Origin: Welwitschia mirabilis
Lineage: Eukaryota; Gnetophyta; Gnetopsida; Welwitschiales
DNA length: 64,000 nucleotides
Reading direction: 5' to 3'
Assembly (NCBI GenBank): GCA_051453625.1
Contig: JBOZIK010000001.1
Location: 214,227,382-214,291,381, forward strand
The translations under genes were made by a program, and so were the position numbers. The notes under the pieces are model-generated. The model was not told where the DNA came from. It ran no database searches and worked only from the letters and a program-made list of their open reading frames with translations. Below are positions 46,741 to 58,019 of this stretch, in pieces. How positions within the stretch are numbered: the first letter of the stretch is position 1; each line of letters begins with the position of its first letter.

Positions 46741-48516
46741 CTTCGAAGGATTCCCTATTATATGAGATAAAATATAAGTGATGGGGTGGGGACCCCCTTT
46801 TACATAAGATGAGAAAATATAAGAGGGCTAATATTTTCCCCTTCTATAGGTGATGGAGAGGAGAATACACCACTTTCCGAAGAACTCCAATAGAAATCTT
46901 TAAAGACTTCCTTTCCAAGCTGTTACAGATCCCTGCATAAGGCAAGTGGATTTCATTTGGAAGTAGAGGCCAATGTAAAGCTCTCCACTTGTTTCTTGGT
47001 AGGTTTCTAAACTACCTAGTGGGTACATCAGCAAGAAGATGCTACCATCCCCTTAAGGACTAGGTGCAGAACTCATGGACCATTACTTCATTCAATCAAG
47101 GAATTGCTCCAAGCTTTTAAGTATTTATTTTACTTTCCTTAAAGCTCTTGACTTGGGATATCAGGTTAATATGCCATTCGTTTTTATTCAAGTTCTTAAA
47201 TAAAAGGATTCTTTAAGGCACTTAGGATTAATCTTAGCTCTTTATAGAGTAGCACAAGAAGCTAGAATAGAAGGAGCCCCTGTACCTCACCCTTTCATCA
47301 TCCTCATTAGATGCCCCCTAGGAGAATCTTTATAAGAAGAACCTCTTCTAATAAAAATACTATTCTAAAGGAAACTTTAGCACAAGATAGCCCTAGTAAA
47401 AGAGGGGTGCCTTTGCTCTAAGTCATTCAGGGGACTCATCTTCACTCCTGGCCCAACAGAAGAAAACTAACAGATACTTTTCCAACATGGCCTAAGAGCC
47501 AGCTCAAGATCAACCGTTGCCCAATACTCAAGAGTAAGGTAGGCATGCTCAACCCTCTCCTACTCCAGCCTCAGGTCCTAGCTCTTCACAGAACTCCACT
47601 TCCAAATCTTCTTTAGTGGAAATACAACATCAACCTCAAGAGGACATTGATTTGAATGTAGCTAGATGAGAGGTATTACTGGCAACTATTTAGGGGTTAA
47701 AGAAATGTTCCTTAATAATAGTGGGGCTCTTACCAAAGCCCTGCCCCAAGCCATAANNNNNNNNNNNNNNNNNNNNNNNNNNNNNNNNNNNNNNNNNNNN
47801 NNNNNNNNNNNNNNNNNNNNNNNNNNNNNNNNNNNNNNNNNNNNNNNNNNNNNNNNCCAAATCTTCTTTAGTGAAAATACAACATCAACCTCAAGAGGAC
47901 ATTGATATGAATGTAGCTAAATGAGAGGTATTACTGGCAACTATTTAGGGGTTAAAGATATGTTCCTTAATAACAGTGGGGCTCCTACCAAAGCCATACC
48001 CCAAGTCATAAAATCAAGCTAAAGGAGGAAATCTCTTCAACTCCATCTAGACAAAAATCTAGTAGGTGTTAAAGAATTGAAGGAGATAAATCAAGTGTTT
48101 GAAGTTCTCTCTAATGATTTGGATAGATTTCTCCATGAACATAACCATGATAACATGTTTTCATTCTATATAGGACTATAATCCTTCCCCTTTAGGTCTA
48201 TTTCCCTCTAAATTGAGTTTGACATAACTTCTAGTCTTATGAGGGATTTTGGCCCCAGTCTGTTAGTAGCTTTATGCTCTTTTCTATTTGTTTTCTGCAT
48301 GTGTTTTGATATATTAGATAGGCATATTTCCATGACTATGTTGTTGAGGGGTGGTTTCTCCTACATTTTGGCTTATTGCTGAAGTTCCTTTTTACCATCT
48401 AGTGGACTATGTCCATTTTATGAATAGTTTAATTATTCTATTATTCCCAGGCATTTTCACCCCTGATGTACATTTTCTAGTTTAATATACATACATTTGT
48501 TTTAAAAAAAAAAAAA
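46741..48516 (+). pseudogene. Unclassified decayed coding segment ending in poly(A)
   Basis: Less AT-rich than its surroundings and partly readable: YTTFRRTPIEIFKDFLSKLL, GKWISFGSRGQCKALHLFLG, RFLNYLVGTSARRCYHPLKD and, in another frame, KALDLGYQVNMPFVFIQVLK, RHLGLILALYRVAQEARIEG and APVPHPFIILI. A Ser/Pro/Gln-rich part (TPASGPSSSQNSTSKSSLVE, EDIDLNVA) and a charged part (LVGVKELKEINQVFEVLSND, LDRFLHEHNH) follow. The order recalls the plant transposon protein ORFs of LTR elements, but I cannot confirm that. It ends with 13 A residues at 48504-48516. It may be the 3' UTR of LINE copy A, a separate element, or a retrocopy. Confidence 0.4.
47757..47856. other. Assembly gap (100 N) with duplicated flanks
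   Basis: 47602-47756 and 47857-48011 (155 bases each, no net indel) are the same sequence with about ten substitutions. Likely an unmerged contig overlap. Confidence 0.95.
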
Positions 48517-49986
48517 GTTGAAACACACATCCTCCATTCAGAAGGTTATGGATTTAAAACTTTGGATGACTTAATTAGAATATTGAAAATATTTAAGATA
48601 ATTTCTTTAAGTAGTCATTTGTTTAAGAAATTATGGTGGCTATAGTTAAAGGAGATAACATGTGCACTAAACATATTAAGTTAGACATCCTACTCTACAT
48701 ATATAACTAAAACTAAAATTTTATTACATTCATAGATTGTAAGGATCTATTACATACTTAAAATATATGTATGATGAAATTTAAGAACATCATTAAGAAA
48801 GTTATCAAGTGTTTCTGCTCTAATTTTAAATAAATGAATTATATTACTAATAATTATGTGTTACTTATGTCTTATTTTCTTAAGTTTGAGACATAACAAG
48901 AAAATGTCATATTCATCCTCAATACTATTTTCATTACATAGTCAAAAAGTTGATTCTTCTCAAATAATTTTGAATGATCTTTGTTTCTTGACTTACTAAT
49001 AATGAGATTCCATTCTTAATTTGATAATTACACACTATAAATATTTAGGAATAATAGTTGTTAGGTAGCTTACTTTTTTTTTAAGTACCTTTTCTAATGT
49101 TATTCAAGTAAAAATATTTCTTTCTTTTTTCTGTTCTTTGAAAGATTATTAATTACATTTTGTATTACAATCTTACAAATCTCTTTAGAAGCATAATAGA
49201 AAATGTTCTCTTAAATAATATATTTAGTAAGTCATAAGACTCTAGAATGAAACAATTCTTGATCTTAAGTTATAAACATCACCCTTTTTGAGTATATGTT
49301 ATAAACTAATAATAGATTTAATCTCTAAGGTATCATCTTTTCTTCAAGTAGTATAATATCATATGGTTACTATTTCTTGTTCCTATAACATGAACAACTT
49401 CTAAATTAATTCTATTTTTCTTAGCATTTATTTACTAAACTAGTACTTCAGAAAATGCATTCATAAAGCATAGTTGATTGAATAATAACATGGTATAGTT
49501 GCACTTAAATTTTTTCAAGATAAAATAGATTTCTTATTATATTTTTTTCAATGTTAATAAGTCTTTCATTTCACTTATAAATATTTAAGAAGTACATTTA
49601 TCCCATCCCAACTATCATAGAAAATAAAAGAATTTAAAGTAATAGATCTAGTATACTATAATGTATGACTTAACCAAACATTCCAACTATACAAATGTAA
49701 AATAATTATCATCCTTTTTGAAAGTGGTAAATGACTATACCACCTTATAAGGCTATTGCTTCTGTGATACAGTTGCATCCCTAACTACTACTTTCATCAT
49801 ATGTTCCTCCCTTCATTAATGGAAAAGATATCCTACATGAGAAGAACAATCAATAAGGTTTTTATGGTTTATTTCCCTGCTATCGCTTCTAATTGGTATA
49901 CATAGTATTCATTCTTTTTTCCTATCTAAGTAAAGACCACCTCCTAACACACACTATATCGGGTGATAGTTTATTAATAATGGAGC
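48517..49986. other. Unassigned AT-rich region
   Basis: No coding motif recognised. One copy of a dispersed short repeat lies near 48522-48570. Confidence 0.5.
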
Positions 49987-50379
49987 TCACAACCTGCTGC
50001 CATGTCTTAGTGAAAACCAGTAAATGAGGGAGTAATAGTTTACCTCCATACTTGTGGATTTATCATGTACACACACAGCTATGGACCTTGTGAATTTAGG
50101 TTCATAGATTATTCTTTTCCCAATCCTATTAGTAACTAATAGGATATACAAGGTGTATAATTCTTCATGTGGGATTATCTTCCCTAGATTGGCTATGATT
50201 ATTAATACCAACTACATAGAAAATGCTTGGAGCTATGTAATTGCATGTGCATTTAAGGTTAAGGGATTAATAAGTCAAAATTCACTATTGTATTTTCTAT
50301 AAAGCATGAATTTTTCTCTTCAATTTTTAGCTTCCAAATTTGAAATATTAATAGAAGTGATTAAGAGTGTTATAGATTT

Positions 50380-51400
50380 ATTGTGATTCATATTTTAAGT
50401 TTAAAATTAGAACAATGTTATTAACATATAGTAAGATTTTAGAAGGAGTGTCTCCAATTGTAATTTCATATTTAATTAGTGGATTAGGCATTTAGTATTC
50501 ACATCCATCAATTAAAAAAATTCAAATAAAATTTCAAAAAAATGGCATTCATACCACATTCCAATAAAATAAAAACTCTCTTGAATTAGATTATAACTCT
50601 TGATAACATTAGATAGTAATGCTATTGAATCTTTTATATAAATAAATGCCTTGATAATGTACTTTAATGGAAAGAATCATTAGACTTAGAAAAGTCTACA
50701 AAGTATATAAAAGATATTTTATGTTAACCTTTTAATTTATTAATAAAATATTTTAGCATGATTAGGTGATTTGCAATCAAATGGTGTTGTCTAGAATTTT
50801 CTTGTGATATTACATGTACCTTCTTTTATTTAGACTGGTTTAGAATTATAAACTCTATAATATTTCTTAAAATCTTGGGAAAAACATTACTAATCATAAT
50901 TATCTTAAAGTTATTTAGATCATTTATGTTTCCTTTTTTAAAGGGCATAACTTCCTTATTAATACACCATTTATTTTCTAGTCTAATTTGTATATCTAAA
51001 ATTAAATGTTCCTAGATTGCATTCTATATTGTTTGTTCATACCATTTAATCATTTCTTCATATAAGATTTTTGTGTTGGTAGTTCTACCTAATGCTACTC
51101 TTTCAATATCTTACATTGTATCAATAAAATAAATGGACGATGTATTATTATCACTATAAAATCTTTTAATGTATTTATTCTCTTGAAATAAAAATTGATG
51201 AAAGTTTTGAACATCATTGGAATAAAATGCATGTTTTGTTGTTTATTTTTGGTGTAAATTCCAAAAATATCTTAGCTCTTTTTCAATCTTATAAAGTAAA
51301 TTAATTTGTCTTTTTCAATAAATTATTTCATTTTAATATGAGTAAAATTTATAAACGATTTAATTACATTTGATGATCTTTGACCTTTAGTAACATTATA
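50380..51400 (-). pseudogene. Reverse transcriptase of a non-L1 LINE
   Basis: The pre-RT stretch reads HAFYSNDVQNFHQFLFQENK and SDNNTSSIYFIDTM. RT follows with MIKWYEQTI, NKWCINKEVMPFKKGNINDL, NNFKIIMISNVFPKILRNII, SQENSRQHHLIANHLIMLKY and FVDFSKSNDSF. The family pattern is W....V.P.FKKGD..D..NYRGI.ISNV..KI......EEQAGFR..RST.D.IF.LK.......K..YV.FVDFSKAFDSI. Near 50430 LLYVNNIVLI aligns with LLYADDIVLL, the catalytic YADD box, with both aspartates lost to asparagine. Stops are moderately frequent. The minus frame 50211-49987 follows and may be a tail remnant, unrecognised. Confidence 0.65.
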
Positions 51401-52439
51401 AATATTTTACATTCTTCATTGAATTGCTATCAATCCTTTTTGATCTTCTTTTCAAAAATATAGGTATCTTCTACTAGTAATGTTTCTATAAGACTTGTAT
51501 CTAAATTTTAGTTCTTGTGGACATTCATCTTAAACTATTGCTTTTTTGGCTTTTAATCATTTTAAAGACATATTATCTTACAAAATGTTTAACATGTTAT
51601 GAATTTATTAATATCACAAAGTATAAAGGAAGATGGTAAGATTTAATTATTTTATCATATATCTTAAAATATGCAATTTGTTAACATTTAGAAGGATAGG
51701 AATTAGAAAATCAATGCTATAATAATCTTGAGATCATGAAAAATTAAAGGTATCAAATTTTAAACATCAACTCATTCCATTTTTAAAAGGAATGTCTAGT
51801 CCTATCACCATACTAATAGATGCTTACTACCATATCTGAGTTATTTATCTTTAAAATATCTATTTTATTTTGAATTCTTCTTGTATTCTAAAGAATATCA
51901 AAGATTGTAAGAGATAATAGGAATTTGTTCATAACTAATTATAGCATTGAAATTACTATGGATGTAAATTCCTTATCTTTAAGAAAAAGTGTAAACATCC
52001 ATGATGAAGGACTGAAAAGAAGAATCCTATGATAGATCTTCTCATTTATATAAATTGGTTTCCCTTATAGTAAAGTAACAATAAGTAAAGACTAGCTTCT
52101 ACTATATTAAACATGTTAACTATATTTATGTAACTTTCTATTTGGATTTATCATTAAAGATAATTATCAATCAAAATACCAAACATTAAAATGACCATCT
52201 TGATATTCTTTTTTTCTTTTAATCTAAAAATAAAAAATAAAAAAACCTAAAATAAGTGTGTCAAGAGATTTTTAGTTTCATAGGTCTCTACAATACCATA
52301 AATATTATACTTATTATAAAATAAAATTTTATGAGTATTTTCTCTACTATAAAGTCACAAACATTTAAACTTCATAACACCAAGACAAAATTTATATTTA
52401 ATTAGTTTTATAATGATTACAATATATTTTACATTTAAG

Positions 52440-52680
52440 TATACAAATTTTTCTTTTTCGTTTTTTTAATTTTATTCCATTTCTTTGTTTTCTTTGCTAG
52501 TTCTTTTTATGTAAGACCTTTACTAAGCCATACTTTTATTCCTTTAAGATTAGTTTAATTGTTCTAGGTTTTCTCTCTTGCTTTGAGACCCTTGAATAAT
52601 ATAGTAATATGATGTGGCTTATCTCCATTGCATCTTTTCCTGTATTCTTTTACAATGGACAAGTGTATGATTAGAAAATT
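52440..52680 (-). pseudogene. LINE ORF1 C-terminal-like fragment
   Basis: In mixed frames the minus strand reads HITILFKGLKARENLEQL, LKGIKVWLSKGLT and KELAKKTKKW. This resembles the C-terminal part of ORF1 or pre-endonuclease regions of animal-type LINEs (...K..LKG.KI.I.EDLT.E....RK.L). It lies upstream of the RT in the same orientation. The endonuclease expected in between (52400-51500) could not be read. Confidence 0.35.
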
Positions 52681-52719
52681 AAACTAATCTTAAACATTAA
52701 TAAAATGGACTTATTCATT

Positions 52720-55275
52720 ACTATAATGACATCATCTATAATTCTTAGTTATTTCGTATTATGAATGCTATAATTCATATTATGAAATAGTCATAAGTTT
52801 TTATTATTTAAAGCATTCTTAATATTTAATATCCATTACATTAGGATCTCCTTGTGTTTCATGTGAATCATAATTTTAATATGATATTATATATTATTTG
52901 GAAGATCTTTTTACAAGAGTATTTTTACAAATAGAAAGTAGTCTAACTAATGTGATACTTCTTCTCCACATGAGAAATCATGGTTTTTAACCTTTGAATG
53001 TCCTATTTAGCATAAAAAACTTTATGAAATCATTAGCATAATTAGCTCATTCATCCAATTGATCATAATAGTTACAATCTTATGAAAAGATAATGTTAAC
53101 AAATAATTCAAATTTTACATCCTTCTCTCATGTTCTAAGAGTGATTTACTATTTAATCCTACTAACATATTTTAAGAAATGACATATTAAAAAGTTAACC
53201 ATTAAGTTTAAGACTATAAAATTAAGTATCAATAAAACATATTTATATAATAACTAGTATTATTTCAATCATTTTAAGTGCAAAAGCCAATGGAATAGTA
53301 GGTCCACTGATGGGATATCTATCCTCTATCTAGAAGATATTGGTTTTAAACCTTTAAATTCCTTACTTGGTATACTTATAAAATCATCATTGCTTTACTT
53401 CTAAGGGGATATTAATTACAAGGTATTAATCAAGGTAAACTATTGAATTATATTAATATAATAATGAATATGCGAATATTCAATTAGAACTTAATGAATC
53501 ACTAAAGACACCACAGTATCTTCTTGAATTAGATAATCTATATAAAGAATACCAATATTTGTATATTAAAACTTGAATCTCTATTGATAGAAATAATTTA
53601 AATGATTTAATTAAGTAAGTTATTTGATCCATAATGTTTTAGGAGAATTATTTAAACATGTAAACGATTTTTATTTATTTTCATGCTAGTAAGTAGAAAA
53701 AACATGATTAATCATATCTTAAAGTATGTTATTCTATAAACTTAGTAATATGAGTTACATAACTCCATAAAAATTTAATTACATGTTAATTAAATGGTAA
53801 TCTAATTAAGAGGATGCTTGTCCTCCATTTAAGAAGTTATAAATTTAAATATTCATAAGAATTGATTTCCGTACATTGAGGCCTTTAGTATTCATTTAAA
53901 TATCAATGATGCCTAGTTTTAAGAGGAGGTATAGCTACTTAAAGTTTGAATTTTTAACAACTGTATCATTTAAAAAAAAACCATTAGAGTTATTATCTAA
54001 TATATATAATATAAACTTATGAAAAATTAAGTATGTTAGGTAACCATGATCTCTCTCTTAGAAGCATATAACTAATCATAACCATCATCATTATTGTAAC
54101 ATTACAAAAGATAGCCTTTACTGCTTTTTCCAATATTGATATAAGGAATTGAAGTGTACGTGTGTACATGAGATTTTCCACTTATGTATTACTATTTTTA
54201 ATATAATAATTATTTTTAAAATTATTAGTAATTTATGAAGTTTATCTTGAGGCTTTTATTACTTAAACTATGAATATTATTTTTAAAAAAAATTAATTTA
54301 CATGAATTCAAACTCAAAACTTTTAGTGATTATACATTTCCTTTAGAAGTATGGTTATCTTAGTTACCTAAATGAATGATTTAATTATATATAATATATG
54401 AATATGTTTACTTAAGATAAACTTATATAAAAGGCTAAATGTGTGTTACAAATTTTTCAAGTAATATAGTCATTTATTTTGGGTATTTTTTATTAATAAG
54501 ATGGTATCTAATAAATGGAATATGTATCCTTTATTTAAAAAGTTATGAGTTTGATTTTTTAAGTGTTCTACCTTATACACTATGAAGCCTTGGTCATACT
54601 TAAATTATTCATTTTGATGATCATTGTTATAATACTTTTAGGGGGAAGAAGAGTTGTCATGACATAAGAACTTTCAAGTTTAACATTTTGTTTGATTACT
54701 TCCTTCATTTTTTTCTTTTTCATTTTTGTAATAGGTAAATTATGATAGGTACAGGTTTCAGATTTGACATTTACCTACTTAATAGTAGTGTGATCCCAAA
54801 GTAAACAATAAGAGCTAGAGGAGTATAGTATCAGATAAAAATTTAATGATAATAACTCAAACCCACAAGGAAAACTAAGATCCAGGCCTCTTCATCTTAT
54901 CCTAGTTAGGATTTGAGAAACCTAGTACTATTCTTTTAGTATTAGGTATACTTTCCTTGAAAGTATTACCATCATGATTGCATAAATAAATGATCTAATT
55001 ATGTGTAGGACCTTATATAAAGTGAAGCTTCTAAAATTACCAAAACAAAAGAGTTAATAATGTCCTAGGTCTTACTAAAGTTTTAATGTAGAACATAAAA
55101 TCTAAAGCTTTAAACTTATAATCTTTAATATAGAGGAAAAATATCAAATTAGACTACTAACATTGGCTTAGATTCTAAGATTATTTTATGAAATACAAAA
55201 TTAAGATAAAAGTAAATACAAAATATTTTATCCCCTGAATTTAAAACATCCTATCAATATTATTTATTGAAGAAT
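52720..55275. other. AT-rich region with dispersed short repeat copies
   Basis: No coding gene recognised. Similar 45-50-base blocks, roughly GGATRCNTATCCTCCATYTA then GAAGGTTATGGGTTTAAACC, occur at about 52950-53000, 53305-53355, 53810-53860 and 54512-54560. The GGTTTAAACC part resembles a tRNA B box, so a tRNA-derived SINE family is possible. Confidence 0.4.
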
Positions 55276-56900
55276 ATAATAATATTTTTTACACATTTAT
55301 CTATCTTATTTCAAAAAAGGAAAACACAGTTCAAGTTTAATATTACAGGACAATAAATTTATGAAATATTTTGTATAAAATTATCTTCAAAATTTGGGAA
55401 AAAAGATTGACCACCATTTTCCTTGATATTATCTCATCATAACATGTAGGTTTTATGAAGGGAAGGTCCATACATGATAATATCTTATTAGCAAATGAAA
55501 TTATTCGAGTAAACTTCAAAGAAAAGCAGGGAGCAATGTTCTTTAAAATAGATATATTTAAAGCCTTTGCTTAAATCCAATGGCTAACTCTTATTCATAT
55601 TATTCAATTTAAGGGATTCCCTTAGAGATTTATTTCTTTTGTTCAATTTACTTTTATAGCCATTCATTTTTCTATAATTGCTAATGATAGAAGATTTGAC
55701 TACTTTTAGCCAAATGCTGGCTTAAGATAAGGAGACCCCCTCTTTCCCCCCGCCTCCACCTTCCCCTCCCGCCCTTTTTTTTATTATGATAATGGATACT
55801 CTTGGCCATTTGATCTAGAGAAATTTAATGGACCCATCTCTAAGTGCTCTAAGGATTCTTGTAGTTAAATTTGTAGATGATACATTATTATGCTTAGATT
55901 TAAATGTATTGACTATGCAAAAAGTAAAAAAGTACTCTCTTACAATTCTCCTTTAGCACACATCTATCAATTAACTAGGAGAAATATAAAATGTTTTTTC
56001 TTTAATTCTCCACATACTAGAAGATAAAGAATTTTGTAGGTTTTTAAATTACATTGAAGCAAAATTATCAAACAAATATATAGATGTATCATTATCTTCT
56101 GATTAATCTCAAGTAAAGTTATGGGAGGAAACTATCAAAAAGTTATGTAATAAAATGTTGAAATGGCAAAATCTCTTTATCAGTAGTGTAAGAAAGATTC
56201 TTTTAGCTAAAGTTTACCTTACATCAATGTCCATACACTTAAACTCTTTCTTGCCAATTCCCATAAAAGTTGTAGAAACCATTGATAAGACTATTTAAAA
56301 CTTTGTATGGTCTAGAGGTAAAGGAAAACAACATTTTCATCTTGTTAAATTTCAAAAAATTGCTCTTCCCAAATTAGCAAGTGGCTTGGAACTGAAAACA
56401 ATGAAGAATGATAATCAAACAATGTTTACCAAAATGGCTAGTAAGTATCATCTTGAATCAAAAATCCAATGGATAAAGTTTTGCAAAGAAAATATGGTAG
56501 AAATTTACAGGAAGGATTACCAACATGGAAGGCCCTGTGAAAGGTAACATAGAAATTTTGGCCAGTCTTAACCAATCAAAATATCATTATAGATAATGTT
56601 CCAATAAAAAATTGAAGAACATCAGTAAAAAAAGAAAAAGGAAAAACAATTTGAACATGATACAAATTGAAAAAATATATAGAAATTACATATCCTAGAA
56701 AAATTTAACATTTTTTCTTGGATTCTTCTCATAAGAAAACTACCCACAAATATTAGGTTTTAGAAAAAAGGCTTTAGAATTAATCAAGATTGCTTCTTAT
56801 ATGGATAAGAAAGAGAGGAAGTTAGTCATCTCTTTTTATATTATTCATTTACAAAAAAGAGTTTTCAAAAGTGTCAAATACCATTAATTTATTCACTGAA
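55276..56900 (+). pseudogene. LINE RT and zf-RVT fragment (copy B)
   Basis: RT blocks read HVGFMKGRSIHDNILLANEI, FKIDIFKAFA, NAGLRXGDPLFP (one stop), FVDDTLLCLDLN and KEFCRFLNYIEAKLSNKYID. These match plant L1 RT (Q.GF..GR.I.DNI.LA.E......DI.KAFD....LRQGDPLSP...F.DD...F). The region LFISSVRKILLAKVYLTSMS to VWSRGKGKQHFHLVKFQKIA matches the segment before zf-RVT. zf-RVT at 56690-56880 reads KLPTNIRF, KKGFRINQDCFLYG and EEVSHLFLYYSF. A C-rich stretch of about 39 bases sits inside the RT directly after GDPLFP and breaks the frame. The FVDD catalytic box is intact in sequence, but stops and frameshifts disable the ORF. Confidence 0.8.
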
Positions 56901-57245
56901 ATAATTTTTTAAAGTAGAGAAACAAAAAAGATATAAACTAGCTTCGGCATGATGGGTGATTTTGAAGCATAAAAACAGTTTTTCTTTTGAAAACAAGATA
57001 TCAAATTGTAGTGTAGTTTCTAACTCTCTTTTATCCTTTCTTTCAATTTTAAATTATTTAACTAAGGAAAAATAAGCATATACTTCTCAGAAGAATCAAC
57101 ACATTAAGTTATATTGTAATCACAATGATTGGACAAATAGGCTTCGTGTTTGGAAAGTCCAACATGTTTGAATTAATTGTAATATTCTAATTCTAGTTCT
57201 TATTATATTCATCATTTTCCCAAAAAAAAAGAAAGAAAATCTTCA
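55276..57245 (+). mobile_element. L1-type LINE (copy B), 5'-truncated
   Basis: Begins within RT and runs to a 3' end with A-rich tail (CCCAAAAAAAAAGAAAGAAAA, about 57219-57239) that abuts a gap. 5' truncation is usual for LINE copies. Confidence 0.75.
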
Positions 57246-57345
57246 NNNNNNNNNNNNNNNNNNNNNNNNNNNNNNNNNNNNNNNNNNNNNNNNNNNNNNN
57301 NNNNNNNNNNNNNNNNNNNNNNNNNNNNNNNNNNNNNNNNNNNNN
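57246..57345. other. Assembly gap (100 N)
   Basis: Separates the 3' ends of two oppositely oriented LINEs (copy B plus, copy C minus). No duplicated flanks seen. A-rich and T-rich tails may have collapsed here. Confidence 0.99.
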
Positions 57346-58019
57346 CATACACTAATAAAATGATAGTCTTTTTGGCAAAAAAATTCATTTATCTACTAAA
57401 CTGAGTGCTAAGAATAATCCCTGAAAAGAAAAATATGGGATTAGATAGGGCCTAGTACTGTCTCTTAGATATAGATTATGGATCAAGAGCCATCAGGCCT
57501 AATACCTGAAAGACGATGCTAGTTTGATTTGCTAAGGCTTTAAGATAAAATAGTTCACTTCGTCTCATTCATATTCATTCAGAGCCTTTTCATCAAGGTA
57601 TTATCAACATCTACCTATTTTATTGATAAACAAGACATAACACCATGGGAAAGAAAACTGGTAACTAAGTAGAGGCACAGAGGTAGGCCATCAAATTTGG
57701 AGGGGGATTTGATGCCTCTCCACACTGATGTTCCAAGGCTAGGTACCTAGTTAAAGATGAGTGCTAGTCTTCTTACATAAGAGAAAGATAAACAAGCTCA
57801 GTTTTAAAATAAGAATAGTTTACTGGTTCTAAGGAAGAGAAAAAACTGAGTAGAAAGGATCCTAGAGTGGTAGAAGGCCTAAAACTGAAAGAAGAATAAT
57901 AGGGGAGCAAAAGCATGCCTTATTTGAAAGTAGGAAAATTGTTAACATCTGAGCACCATTGCCTATTGATTGGGGCGTCTTTGATGGACTTGATGCCTAC
58001 TAAATACACTTAGAAGCTG

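Larger units (their letters stand above)
49990..52720 (-). mobile_element. Non-L1 LINE (jockey/RTE/CR1-like RT), decayed, minus strand
   Basis: Minus-strand coding for a reverse transcriptase (51330-50400) is preceded by LINE ORF1-like or pre-RT sequence at 52660-52450. The RT signature (FKKGNxxDxNNF ... ISNVFPKI ... FVDFSKxxDS) is of the kind seen in jockey, RTE, CR1 and L2 clades. It differs from the plant L1 copies in this window. Boundaries are approximate and no tail or target duplication was found. Confidence 0.55.
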
